A stretch of 47,965 bases of DNA. Origin: Janthinobacterium sp. UMAB-56 (GTDB taxonomy: Bacteria; Pseudomonadota; Gammaproteobacteria; Burkholderiales; Burkholderiaceae_D). The stretch lies in contig NZ_LT607657.1 of assembly GCF_900095265.1 (NCBI RefSeq), positions 113,234 through 161,198 on the forward strand, written 5' to 3'. Shown here one piece after another: positions 1-8,046 of this stretch. Numbering within the stretch: the stretch's first letter is position 1; the number at the start of each line of letters is the position of its first letter. The position numbers and the translations under genes are program-made. The notes beneath the pieces were generated by a model. The model was not told the DNA's origin, made no database searches, and worked only from the letters and a program-made list of their open reading frames with translations.

Positions 1-1821
1 GTGCATGGCCGGGGGCGTTCGATCAGCTATGGTGAAATCGTGCGCCGTGGCAAGCTGGCGCGTCAGTACACGCCCGAGCAATTGACAGCCATCGTGCTGA
101 AAACGCCACAGCAGCGCAGCCTGATCGGCCAGCCGGCGCAGGCGCTGGACATCCCTGCAAAAATTGATGGCACGGCCGTGTACGGCATCGATGCGCAGGT
201 CGATGGCATGCTGTATGCGCGCCCGAAGATCCCGCCCACGCGCTATGGCTCAAAAGTGCTCTCCATCGATGATACGGCCGCGAAAAAGGTGAAGGGCTAT
301 CTGCGTTCGGTGGTCTTGCAGGACCCCAGCGGCACGGTGCCCGGCTGGGTCATGGTGGTGGCTGAGACGTATGCCGCTGCCATCCGCGCGGCCGACCTGG
401 TGCAAGTAAAGTGGCGGGCCGGTGCGTCGGCCCACGTGGCAGAGCAGGATATCCTGAACTATGCCACCAAGCAGCTGGCCGATGCCAGCCTGGGCGCCCG
501 CGTGGTCGATGATGATGGCGTGGAGCAAGCGTTCAAGGATGCCAGCCTGCAACTCGAACGCCACTACACGACGAGCACCGTGTTGCATTTCCAGCTGGAA
601 CCGGTGAATGCGCTGGCGCAGGAAATCGACGGCGTCTGGCACATTCATGCGGGCAACCAGTGGCAATCGTTGATACTGCCCGTGCTGGCGCAGGCGTTGA
701 AGGTGCCGGAGGGCAAGGTGATATTGCACACGTATCTGCTGGGCGGCGGTTTCGGGCGGCGCCTGAATGGCGATTACTGCGTGCCGGCCGCGCTGGCGGC
801 GCAAGCCGTGGGACGCCCCGTCAAGATGATATGCACGCGGGCCGACGATGCCCGTTTCGATTCGCCCCGTTCGCCGTCCGTGCAGCATGTGCGCATGGCG
901 TTTGATGCTGCCGGCAAGGTTTCGGCGATGCAGCACGAGGCCGGCGCTGGCTGGCCCACGCAAGCGATGATACCCGCCTTCCTGGCCAAGGATAAGCAGG
1001 GCCATCCGTATGACCCGTTCGCCATCTCTGGCGCCGACCACTGGTACACGGTGGGCGCGCAGCGCGTGCGCGCCGTGTCGAACGACCTGGCCAACAGCAG
1101 TTTCCGCCCCGGCTGGCTGCGCTCCGTGGGGCCGGGCTGGACCAACTGGGCCGTGGAAAGTTTCATGGACGAGGCGGCGCAGGCGGCCAAGGTCGATCCG
1201 CTGGCATTCCGTTTGTCGCTGCTGCAGGCCACGGGCCGCAATGCGGGCAGCGCGCCGAATGCCGTCGGCGGCGCCGCTCGCCTGGCCCACGTGCTGCAGC
1301 GGGTGGCGGACAAGGCCGGCTGGGGCAAGGCCATGCCGCCCGACACGGGCCTGGGCATCGCCGCCACGTTTGGCCAGGAACGCGACATGCCGACCTGGAC
1401 GGCCTGTGTTGCCCGGGTGAAAGTAGACCGCAGCACTTGCATGGTGAAAGTCGAAAAACTGTTCATGGTCATCGACGCGGGCAGCATCGTCGACCCCGAC
1501 GGCGCGCTGGCGCAGGCGGAAGGGGGCGCCCTGTGGGGCGTGAGCATGGCCTTGCATGAAGGCACGGCGTTCCTGAACGGCGAAGTGAAGGATACCAACC
1601 TGAATACCTACACGCCCCTGCGCATGGCCGACGTGCCCGAGCTCGATATCGAATTTGTTTCCAGCACGCAAGCGGCGACCGGCATGGGCGAGCCGCCAAC
1701 CACAGCCGTGGCGCCGGCCATCGGCAACGCCATCTTTGCCGCCGTGGCGTCGCGCGTGCGGCATTTGCCGATCCGCCCGGAAGCCGTGCTGAAAGGACTG
1801 GACCGGCACGGCGCCGTCTGA
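1..1821 (+). CDS. iorB: Molybdopterin-binding subunit of an isoquinoline 1-oxidoreductase-type hydroxylase (5' truncated by window)
   Basis: This is the large subunit of a molybdenum hydroxylase of the xanthine dehydrogenase family, closest in style to the beta subunit of isoquinoline 1-oxidoreductase. Such subunits carry the molybdopterin cytosine dinucleotide cofactor and hydroxylate N-heterocycles or oxidise aldehydes, working with a small 2Fe-2S subunit. Visible motifs are the pterin-binding GGGFGRR at residues 248-254 and the C-terminal GMGEPP at 561-566, whose Glu564 matches the catalytic base of the family. The frame is open at base 1, and 606 residues is short of the usual 730-750, so roughly the first 130 residues lie outside the window. 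The GTG at base 1 is not a start. The 2Fe-2S partner is expected upstream. The substrate cannot be read from the sequence. Confidence 0.88.
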   Translation: MHGRGRSISYGEIVRRGKLARQYTPEQLTAIVLKTPQQRSLIGQPAQALDIPAKIDGTAVYGIDAQVDGMLYARPKIPPTRYGSKVLSIDDTAAKKVKGYLRSVVLQDPSGTVPGWVMVVAETYAAAIRAADLVQVKWRAGASAHVAEQDILNYATKQLADASLGARVVDDDGVEQAFKDASLQLERHYTTSTVLHFQLEPVNALAQEIDGVWHIHAGNQWQSLILPVLAQALKVPEGKVILHTYLLGGGFGRRLNGDYCVPAALAAQAVGRPVKMICTRADDARFDSPRSPSVQHVRMAFDAAGKVSAMQHEAGAGWPTQAMIPAFLAKDKQGHPYDPFAISGADHWYTVGAQRVRAVSNDLANSSFRPGWLRSVGPGWTNWAVESFMDEAAQAAKVDPLAFRLSLLQATGRNAGSAPNAVGGAARLAHVLQRVADKAGWGKAMPPDTGLGIAATFGQERDMPTWTACVARVKVDRSTCMVKVEKLFMVIDAGSIVDPDGALAQAEGGALWGVSMALHEGTAFLNGEVKDTNLNTYTPLRMADVPELDIEFVSSTQAATGMGEPPTTAVAPAIGNAIFAAVASRVRHLPIRPEAVLKGLDRHGAV

Positions 1822-1886
1822 TATCGGCACGGGGCAAAATGAGGGGCGCCGCGCGTAAACGGACGCAGGCTGCTACACTGAGACAT

Positions 1887-1921
1887 GCCGCTCAGTGCGC
1901 GCAGGCGGCGCACTGAGCGGC
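1887..1921. repeat. Perfect 14-bp inverted repeat with 7-nt loop
   Basis: The arms GCCGCTCAGTGCGC (1887-1900) and GCGCACTGAGCGGC (1908-1921) are exact reverse complements around a 7-nt loop. The structure lies 66 bp after the oxidoreductase stop and 49 bp before the next start. No T-run follows on either side, so it is not a textbook intrinsic terminator. It could limit read-through, protect the upstream mRNA 3' end, or act as an operator. Confidence 0.6.
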
Positions 1922-1970
1922 ACGATCAGCGCAATAGCATTGTGATGTCAGCTCGATAGCGGAGGCAACC

Positions 1971-2636
1971 ATGCAAGAACAATTTGTCAGCATCACGGCC
2001 GATGAACTTCAAATGGACGGCGTGCTTGAAATGCCCGAGCGGCCGGTGGGCATCGTCCTGTTTGCCCACGGCGCGGGCGCCGACAGCGACTACCTGGGCG
2101 CCTCCAGTCATGCCACTTCCCAGGATTTCCTGCGGGCGGGCATCGCCACCTTGCGCTTCGACCAGGGCGGTGTCGAGCCTGGCGGCGGCAGCAATGGCCA
2201 TGCTTATTTCGTGCGCAGCGATATCGTGCTGCTGGCGCGCCAACTGGAAAAAGCCCTGAGCTGGCTGCAAGTCGACCCGGCCACGCGGCGTTTGCCCTGC
2301 GGCCTGTATGGCGATGGCACCAGCGCGGCTGTGGTGATGCAACTGGCGGCCTGGCGCAGCGCAGAAATCGCCGCGCTGGCCGTCTGTGATGGCCAGGTGG
2401 AAATGGCGGGCAAGGCGGCGCTGGAAAACGTGCGCGTGCCATCCTTGCTGATTGTGGGCGGGCGCGACCCCGACGTGGCTGGCCTGAACCGCATGGCTTT
2501 CGCCACCTTGCGCTGCGACAAGCAGCTGGAACAGATCGCCACCCCCGGCGGCTCCGATACGCGCCACCAGGCGGCCTTGCTGGCGACGGACTGGTATATG
2601 CGCCACTTCAACGGGCATATCAGCACGGCGCAGTAG
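1971..2636 (+). CDS. Dienelactone hydrolase/alpha-beta hydrolase-like protein, nucleophile apparently lost
   Basis: A 221-residue alpha/beta hydrolase-fold protein of the small dienelactone-hydrolase-like type. The oxyanion-side HGAGADS segment (33-39) and the TLRFDQGG strand (60-67) are well preserved. In active relatives the nucleophile elbow reads G-A-S-T-G. Here it is G-D-G-T-S (114-118; bases 2310-2324), so glycine replaces the serine. The acidic position in VGGRDPD is kept, but the usual G-x-x-H catalytic histidine motif near the C-terminus reads GGSDTRH, with the His displaced. The protein may be non-hydrolytic or use other residues. The ATG follows a GGAGG-type ribosome site. The gene is monocistronic, and its 3' end faces the island boundary. 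Confidence 0.72.
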   Translation: MQEQFVSITADELQMDGVLEMPERPVGIVLFAHGAGADSDYLGASSHATSQDFLRAGIATLRFDQGGVEPGGGSNGHAYFVRSDIVLLARQLEKALSWLQVDPATRRLPCGLYGDGTSAAVVMQLAAWRSAEIAALAVCDGQVEMAGKAALENVRVPSLLIVGGRDPDVAGLNRMAFATLRCDKQLEQIATPGGSDTRHQAALLATDWYMRHFNGHISTAQ

Positions 2637-2659
2637 CGCGATAGTTGCTGGATTGGCGC

Positions 2660-2686
2660 TCAGGCGGCGCGCAAGGTCTTCGCATG
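2660..2686 (-). repeat. Left copy of 21-bp direct repeat; fghA 3'-end remnant
   Basis: On the minus strand these 27 bases read H-A-K-T-L-R-A-A-stop, almost the C-terminus of the intact FghA (H-A-K-A-L-R-A-I-E-E-stop) encoded at 16214-16246. At DNA level, 2666-2686 matches 16226-16246 at 20 of 21 positions, and the match ends sharply on both sides. The upstream codons do not resemble FghA. I infer the ancestral fghA 3' end, left behind when an element integrated there. Confidence 0.6.
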
Positions 2687-2726
2687 ACGGGCGCAGCCAG
2701 AGGGGCCGGGATATTGCCAGTCTTGG

Positions 2727-3234
2727 TGTAACTGTCAAGACGCGCCTGCTTATAGATGCGTTTAACGAATAAAGGCGGCTTCTTCTCCTGCCATTTTTTC
2801 ATCGCCTGAATCGATGTTGCATTATCCAGGCCGCCCTGGGGACTGTTGTGGTTGTCGATTTTCAGGTAGTTGCGCAGCGTCGATTCCAATTCGGCCCGGG
2901 AGCCGAAACGGGCCTGATTGACAATCTCGCTGATGCGGCCATTGAAGCGCTCGACCATGCCATTGCTTTGTGGATGGCGTGTTGGGACCAGCCGATCCTT
3001 GATCGCCAGTTGCTTGCAAAGGACGTCAAAGACATGCTGGCCAGTAGGGATACGGTCGCCGGTTTCCGGCGCCTTCCTCGTGCCGGTGAAGCGGTCCGTG
3101 AGCTGGCTGCCCTTGTCCGTGAGCGGCTTGACGATGGTGACCGGACAGGCAAGCCAACGCACGAATGACAGCAAGTTCGCCAATTTTGAGCGCGCCCTTT
3201 GCCTGACGACTTCGACCGCTGACCGGATCGACGT
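2727..3234 (-). pseudogene. IS481-family transposase remnant (3' part of DDE domain)
   Basis: The reading frame carries the second half of an IS481-type DDE integrase core. It has the strand with LTDKG (second Asp, with Lys where Asn is usual), TGQHVFDVLCKQL, and HPQSNGMVERFNGRI, which contains the third catalytic acid Glu. The homology continues to the C-terminal VKRIYKQARLDS. Upstream the frame runs into a stop at 3235-3237, and no N-terminal helix-turn-helix or first catalytic Asp is found, so the 5' half is gone. The 3' frame runs past the family's usual end. TGTAACTGTCAAG at 2727 looks like the element's terminal sequence, and no matching right end was found. It is inactive and marks past insertion close to the island's left border. 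Confidence 0.75.
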
Positions 3235-3438
3235 TTACGATAGTGAGGCGCGAGCACCTTGCCCCGCCGAAAATCGCTAGTCTTCCATCTGTATACCAAC
3301 ATCGACGCCGCGCTGCTCCAGTTCGTCTTGAAAAACCTGCGGCCATGATCGGCTTGTCGGCGGGTAAGTCTTTCATGGCCCTTGGAGTGCTAGGAATGAG
3401 CGATCCTAAAGGCATTCCTGTGCCAGGCAACGGCAGCC
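3235..3438. other. Degenerate intergenic stretch upstream of the IS remnant
   Basis: No gene is supported here. Short minus-strand stretches give transposase-like fragments only if a frameshift is allowed in a five-T run near 3331, and they are interrupted by a stop at the 3' side. It is probably scrambled mobile-element DNA, and no promoter can be assigned. Confidence 0.35.
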
Positions 3439-4533
3439 TCAGGTCAGGCTGAGCAGCATCTTTTTCTTTTCGATCAGCCAGGTGGGAAAACCGATGTCGG
3501 AGCGCAGCGTATCGCGCCATCCGCCGGTGCCGAAGACGGGCATGCCGACTTTTTTTGATAGCCGCAGCATTTGCGCAAACACATGCTCTTCGCTCAGTCC
3601 ATCGCGCTGCGCCAGATAGTGCAGCCATCGGTTGCCGATGCGCGCATGCAGCGCTTCGTCATTATTGATGACCAAGAAGCTCAGCGCCTCTTCTTCGCGC
3701 GCCGCGCGCTGCAATTGGGCGGCCAGGTTCAGGTTGGTCTCGACCGCATTGGCCTCTTGCAGCAACTGCTGGACGATCAGGCCGTCCAGTAGATTGTCCG
3801 CCGACATGAAGCGTTCCAGTACCGTGTTGGTATAAGGGAAGGCGCCGATGATGCCGCCGCGCTCCAGGTAAAGCGCCTGGATGTAGCTTGCGTGGCGGGC
3901 CTCATCCCATATCTGCCTGCCCATGTCGCCCATGAAGGCGGCCGGCATGTCCGGGTTATCCAGGATCATGTAGGCACAAATTTCCATTGCGGAGATTTCG
4001 ACGTCGACCAGCACGTAAAAAAGAAAGCCCAGGTAGTTTGCGTCATCGTCGAGGATGCCGCGTCCTTCGACGAAGCGGAACGGCTTGTCGGCAGACCAGT
4101 GCAACGCGGCGTCGCGGGCCGGTTGCCGTGGCGGAGTGCTGTCGCCAGCCGCGTGGCGCTGCTCCAGCAAGGGCATTTTTTCCACGAGCAAGGCCATGAG
4201 CGGCATTTCCGGCGCAAACAGGATGGCGCTGGATAAGGCCGGCAGCAACGTCCGGGCACGCGCCGCCAGGGCCGCTGGTCCCTGCTCCGGCATGATGGCC
4301 GCAGCGATCACCGGCATGTCGGGCAGGCTGATGATCTCGTCCGTGGCGATCTGCGACCGGCGCGCGCCGACTGCGCCAAACAATTGCAGCAGGCCGTCCA
4401 GCGCAAGCCCGATGGCTATCTTCTCGTCTATCGAGGGGGCAGCGACCAATTGCTGGCAATGCCGTTGCAGGCAGGTGCGCAGACAGGCGTCGACGTCCGA
4501 ATAATAGCGCTTGATCGCTTCCATCCGCAGCAT
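3439..4533 (-). CDS. Ferritin-like diiron protein (large form), possible oxygenase
   Basis: A 364-residue protein with a ferritin-like four-helix diiron signature in its C-terminal half: Glu179/Glu184, E-A-R-H at 211-214, a Glu at 260 or 265, and E-A-L-H at 293-296. This is the E, ExxH, E, ExxH pattern of diiron carboxylate enzymes. Residues 1-170 are helical and not recognised. The start at 4533 has AGGAGG seven bases upstream; the longer open frame back to 4623 overlaps the preceding gene and was rejected. It lies 25 bp downstream of the nucleotidyltransferase and is probably co-transcribed with it. Its D-E-x-x-H-A-x-I-G motif recurs in the ferritin-like protein at 13776-14474, so one cluster holds two related diiron proteins. 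The reaction is unknown; oxygenation of an activated acid or amine would fit. Confidence 0.72.
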   Translation of the reverse strand: MLRMEAIKRYYSDVDACLRTCLQRHCQQLVAAPSIDEKIAIGLALDGLLQLFGAVGARRSQIATDEIISLPDMPVIAAAIMPEQGPAALAARARTLLPALSSAILFAPEMPLMALLVEKMPLLEQRHAAGDSTPPRQPARDAALHWSADKPFRFVEGRGILDDDANYLGFLFYVLVDVEISAMEICAYMILDNPDMPAAFMGDMGRQIWDEARHASYIQALYLERGGIIGAFPYTNTVLERFMSADNLLDGLIVQQLLQEANAVETNLNLAAQLQRAAREEEALSFLVINNDEALHARIGNRWLHYLAQRDGLSEEHVFAQMLRLSKKVGMPVFGTGGWRDTLRSDIGFPTWLIEKKKMLLSLT

Positions 4534-4558
4534 GATGCTCCTCCTTTCTGGTGGCAGA

Positions 4559-5470
4559 CTAGCGGGCCTTCGGGCCGGGCCTGCTGCTGGCGGCATGCGC
4601 CGGTTCAGTTGTGCGTAGAACAAAATCGACCATCAGTTCCAGCCGGGCGGTGAGCCAGGCGTCGCCGTGGCTGGCCGAAACCAGCTGGACCGTCTCGGCA
4701 AAGAAGCGGCAGCTTGCAAAGAGGGCGCGATACAACTGGGTGGGCGCCAGCTCATCGCAACGCGTTTCGGCCAGGCGCACCAGTAGTGGGGGGCTCAGGC
4801 GCTGCTCCGCATGGCGGTATCCTTCCAGCGGCAAGCCATGCGCCAGCTGCAGCATCGGCAGCAAGCCCTTCGCGCGCATGACGTTGAGCGAGTCGTCGGC
4901 TTCCCAATACTCGCCACGGGCAATCTTGGTGTGGGTGTACCAGATCCAGCCGCAAAATTTATTGTACGTATCTTCGAGAAAAGCTGGATCGGCCGGTGCC
5001 GCATGTCCTGCCGCATGCGGCGCCGACGCCAGGAACGGTGGAACGCCCACCAGCAGCAGCCCTTGCTGAGGCTGGCTTGCTGCGCTTTCATGTAGATAGA
5101 GAATATCGATCTTGACCAGGGTATCCTGGCAATCCCAGAAATGAATCAGGAGGTCGGGCATCTGCAAATGGGTCGCCGGGAACTGCGCTATCGCGCGTCC
5201 GTGCTGCTGCAGGCATTGCGCGACGGTGGCCTGGAGGCGCAGGCGGCTTGTCGGGCCATCGCAGCACATGGTCAGGTCGATATCTGAATAGGCATCGCCG
5301 CTGCCCGTGGATAGCGACCCAGTCAACACCATGTCAGCGTCGCCACAGGCGAGGACTGTGCCGGCAATTGCTTCGATGAGTGACAATTGAATGGTTTGCT
5401 GCGCCATGTTTTCTGCTAAAAAATGCATGGCTCTGGTATTTAATTGGCGCCCGACTGTGTTGTTTCTCAT
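4559..5470 (-). CDS. Nucleotidyltransferase-domain protein
   Basis: A 303-residue protein with an N-terminal polymerase-beta-type nucleotidyltransferase fold. The motif GSLSTGSGDAYSDIDL starts at residue 51, with metal-binding Asp63 and Asp65 and a likely third carboxylate at Asp122 in VKIDILY. Residues 160-290 form a helical domain like that of aminoglycoside or lincosamide adenylyltransferases. Family members transfer an AMP (or other NMP) group to a small hydroxylated molecule or a protein. It is first in a two-gene unit with the ferritin-like protein and divergent from the adenylate-forming gene. A resistance role is possible, but the setting favours a biosynthetic or self-protection role. 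The start is uncertain: in-frame ATGs also occur at residues 15 and 22. Confidence 0.72.
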   Translation of the reverse strand: MRNNTVGRQLNTRAMHFLAENMAQQTIQLSLIEAIAGTVLACGDADMVLTGSLSTGSGDAYSDIDLTMCCDGPTSRLRLQATVAQCLQQHGRAIAQFPATHLQMPDLLIHFWDCQDTLVKIDILYLHESAASQPQQGLLLVGVPPFLASAPHAAGHAAPADPAFLEDTYNKFCGWIWYTHTKIARGEYWEADDSLNVMRAKGLLPMLQLAHGLPLEGYRHAEQRLSPPLLVRLAETRCDELAPTQLYRALFASCRFFAETVQLVSASHGDAWLTARLELMVDFVLRTTEPAHAASSRPGPKAR

Positions 5471-5618
5471 ATTCCTATCCTATCGATAGTTTAATAAGGT
5501 ATAACCATGGGAGAAAATATTCCCGATGCATGACAGCAGCGTTGCAAAATTGCCCGGAAAAATAATGCCGGAGCGTAGTGGTGTGCGGTGAGTGAAATCT
5601 GATTATAATATGGGATAC

Positions 5619-5663
5619 ATGGAATTACAAACGTGCGACAGGCATGTGAATTCCATTTATACT
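5619..5663 (+). promoter_or_regulatory. Candidate promoter with flanking inverted repeat upstream of the ligase-transporter operon
   Basis: ATGGAATT (5619-5626) and AATTCCAT (5649-5656) form a perfect 8-bp inverted repeat with centres 30 bp apart. Between them lies a possible -35, GCGACA (5635-5640), followed after 17 bp by TATACT (5658-5663). Repeat arms bracketing the -35 suggest repressor control. The intergenic region (5471-5724) is AT-rich and also contains a TATAAT at 5604-5609 and a 10-bp palindrome at 5480-5489. This is inference from pattern only. Confidence 0.35.
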
Positions 5664-5724
5664 GTTTTTAAGACCTGCGCCAAATACATCTTATCAGGTT
5701 AATTGCAATCCAATAGGAGCTGCC

Positions 5725-7035
5725 ATGTCGCCTCTGGAATTGTCGCGCAACTTTCATTTGACACGCACCTGGGGCCTGAGTCGCCAGCGGCTGCCCTCGC
5801 TGCAGCGCGTGATGCCGGCGCTTGCCGAGCGGGAAATTGACCTGCAATCGCTGCGCCGCCTGCCCGTCATGGACAAGGCGCAATACCAGATCCTGGCGCA
5901 GGAATGGCTGCAGACGAATGCGTCGCTTCCCCATTTCATGATACGCACGGGGGGCACCACGGGCATGCCGACCTTGCAGTGGGGTTATATGCCGCCCTAT
6001 GCCCCGCCCGCTGCGCCGTCGCCCGGCGAGGCATTGCGCCCGCTGTACCTGAAGGCCGGCGATGGCCGCCAGGGGACTGTGCCGCACTTTCCGCGCGATG
6101 TGGGGGCGCTGATCGCGCCTTTGCGCGATGAGGATGGCTACCGCATCATGATCGAGATATTAAAGACGAAATATAATTTCGCCGGATATGAAGACCAGTT
6201 TTCCCGCGTCTCGATACCTTTGCCGGCGGCAAAGAAATTGGTTCATTATATATTGGTGAATAATATTGAACTGCATGGATCTGGCCTGAAGGAAGTACAT
6301 ACGAATTCTTCGTTCGTGACGCAATCCTGGCGCAATAAAATTGAATCGGTCTTGAATGCGAAGTTAATAGATCATTACGGATTCACTGAAATTCAGAATG
6401 CGCGCGCGCATGAATGTCCGTATTGCGGTTATTATCATTTTCCTGACACTATTTATCCCGAAGTGGTCGATGCCCGGGACAGGCTGCTCACCGCGCCGCA
6501 TGCCAACGGACGTCTGTTGGTGACGCGCCTCCTGAAAGAGCACGATCATGCCATGCCGGCGCTTCGCTTCGACAGCGGCGACGTCGTGCAGATAGGCGCG
6601 TATTGCGAGATGGCGGGAGAGTGCGGTTTCAAGCCCTGGGGCAAGGTGGATCACAGTATCGTGATCGATGGCACTGGGGGCGGCAGCCTGTATCCGGTCC
6701 GTTATGGGGATATCCAGGAAGCGCTCGACCATCATCCGCTGGTAGGCCGGATCGACAACACGCGCCATTCGCTGGTCACGCCGACGGAGGGCGACGCCTT
6801 TCCCAAATGGCGGCTGGCCTCGCAGGGGGATTGCCGCGCCAGGCTGGAAGTGGAAATGTTGTTTGATCCGCGCCTGTTTGTCGAGGCCTGGCGCGCGTTT
6901 GAAGCGCAGCTGCGCCTGGCGCTGGCACGCAGCAACCGCGAGTATCAGCATGCCATCGATACGGCAGGCTTTCACCTCGAGATAGCGGGCTTGCCCCCCG
7001 GTTCGCTGAAAGACAGGGATGTCATGAAATCCTAG
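5725..7035 (+). CDS. PaaK-like adenylate-forming enzyme with Cys cluster
   Basis: A 436-residue member of the ANL superfamily, closest to phenylacetate-CoA ligase-like proteins. It has the phosphate loop RTGGTTGMP (74-82), the adenine-side DHYGFTE, LRFDSGD (the RxxTGD-like motif) and GKVDHS before the C-terminal domain. Cys231 and Cys234 (CPYC) and Cys294 and Cys300 could bind zinc, as in some PaaK-like proteins. Such enzymes activate a carboxylic acid as acyl-AMP for transfer to CoA, a carrier protein or an amine. The ATG has an AGGAG site. It leads a four-gene operon with an ABC importer, suggesting that the imported molecule or its product is its substrate. The stretch around 6150-6460 is clearly more AT-rich than the flanking chromosome, consistent with transfer. 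Confidence 0.8.
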   Translation: MSPLELSRNFHLTRTWGLSRQRLPSLQRVMPALAEREIDLQSLRRLPVMDKAQYQILAQEWLQTNASLPHFMIRTGGTTGMPTLQWGYMPPYAPPAAPSPGEALRPLYLKAGDGRQGTVPHFPRDVGALIAPLRDEDGYRIMIEILKTKYNFAGYEDQFSRVSIPLPAAKKLVHYILVNNIELHGSGLKEVHTNSSFVTQSWRNKIESVLNAKLIDHYGFTEIQNARAHECPYCGYYHFPDTIYPEVVDARDRLLTAPHANGRLLVTRLLKEHDHAMPALRFDSGDVVQIGAYCEMAGECGFKPWGKVDHSIVIDGTGGGSLYPVRYGDIQEALDHHPLVGRIDNTRHSLVTPTEGDAFPKWRLASQGDCRARLEVEMLFDPRLFVEAWRAFEAQLRLALARSNREYQHAIDTAGFHLEIAGLPPGSLKDRDVMKS

Positions 7036-7062
7036 CCTGCGATCCGTCCACGCTCAAGGTCC

Positions 7063-8046
7063 ATGATGCCCATGTCCATCTGCCGTACCCGCCGCGCGCT
7101 GTTGACTTCCTCTGCGGCACTGGCTGCTGTTGCTGCCTGGCCCGGCTTTGCTGCCGGGGAGGCAGCGGCGGCCGGCTTGCCTGTCGTACGCTGGGGCACG
7201 TTTCGTAACTACCAGCCGGTGTACATCGGCATTGCCGCAGGCTTTTTCAAGTCTGCCGGTGTGCATGTCGAAATGACCGGCAATTTCAGCAGCGGGCCAG
7301 CCATCGTCCAGGCCGCAGGCCTGGGCCAGCTCGATGCCGGCCATGCGGCGATCACGGGCCTGGCCAATGCGGCGGCGCAGGGTGTCGGGGTGATGGGCGT
7401 TGCCGATTCCCAGACGGAGTTCGGCGATGCTCCTTTGCAGCAATGGTTCGTCCTGCATGCGGGGCCGGTCAAGGGCATGGCCGACCTGCGCGGGCGCCGC
7501 ATCGCCGTTAATTCCCTGTCCGGTTCCTTTTATTACACCACGCTGCTCGCGCTGCGCAAACACGGCATTGCCAAGTCGGAGGTGCATTTCGTGACACTGC
7601 CGCATGAACGCCAGGAGCAGGCCTTGCTGGCAGGCTTGATCGATGTTGCCGCGCTGATCGATCCCTACAGCGTATCGATGACTGCGCAGGGTAAGCTGCG
7701 CCGGCTCTTTACCGGAGCCGACATCATCGGCGAGCGGCAGTTTTCGCTGGTATTTTTCCGCAAAAAGATGCTGGAAGAGCAGGCCGATACGGTCAGCCGC
7801 TTTTTGGCCGGCTATCGCCAAGCCGTCGCCTTTCTGCAGAGCGATACCCAACGTGGGAATGCAATCATGGCCAGGGCGCTCGGCCTCAAGCAAAGCCTGA
7901 TGGTGTCGCACCGCTATACCAGCAATGCGCAGGTGCGGATGCGCGATGTCCAGTTCTGGCTCGATGTCATGCGGCAGGACGGCGGCCTGAGGCAGGCGCC
8001 TGGCCTGCGCGGCAATGCCTTCGCCACGGACCGCTTCAATCCGTGA
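7063..8046 (+). CDS. ABC transporter substrate-binding protein (SsuA/TauA/NMT1 type)
   Basis: A 327-residue periplasmic binding protein of the nitrate/sulfonate/taurine/thiamine-precursor class. The N-terminus has an RR pair followed by a long Ala-rich hydrophobic stretch, compatible with a Tat or Sec signal ending near residue 37. The mature start, VRWGTFRNYQPVYIGIAAGFFK, is typical of the class: a beta strand, then the I-A-x-x-x-G-F-F-K ligand-loop region. It begins 27 bp after the adenylate-forming gene and overlaps the permease start. The ligand is not predictable. Aliphatic or aromatic sulfonates are one option, given the sulfotransferase-like proteins nearby, but pyrimidine-like or carboxylated molecules are also handled by this class. 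Confidence 0.83.
   Translation: MMPMSICRTRRALLTSSAALAAVAAWPGFAAGEAAAAGLPVVRWGTFRNYQPVYIGIAAGFFKSAGVHVEMTGNFSSGPAIVQAAGLGQLDAGHAAITGLANAAAQGVGVMGVADSQTEFGDAPLQQWFVLHAGPVKGMADLRGRRIAVNSLSGSFYYTTLLALRKHGIAKSEVHFVTLPHERQEQALLAGLIDVAALIDPYSVSMTAQGKLRRLFTGADIIGERQFSLVFFRKKMLEEQADTVSRFLAGYRQAVAFLQSDTQRGNAIMARALGLKQSLMVSHRYTSNAQVRMRDVQFWLDVMRQDGGLRQAPGLRGNAFATDRFNP

Noticed and set aside
250..1830. 526-residue open frame antisense to the molybdenum hydroxylase
   Set aside because: The plus strand has clear cofactor and catalytic motifs; the antisense frame shows none.
4559..5470. Aminoglycoside or lincosamide resistance gene
   Set aside because: Only the general nucleotidyltransferase signature is visible. 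Drug-site residues cannot be identified and the setting is a biosynthesis-like cluster, so a resistance name would overstate the evidence.
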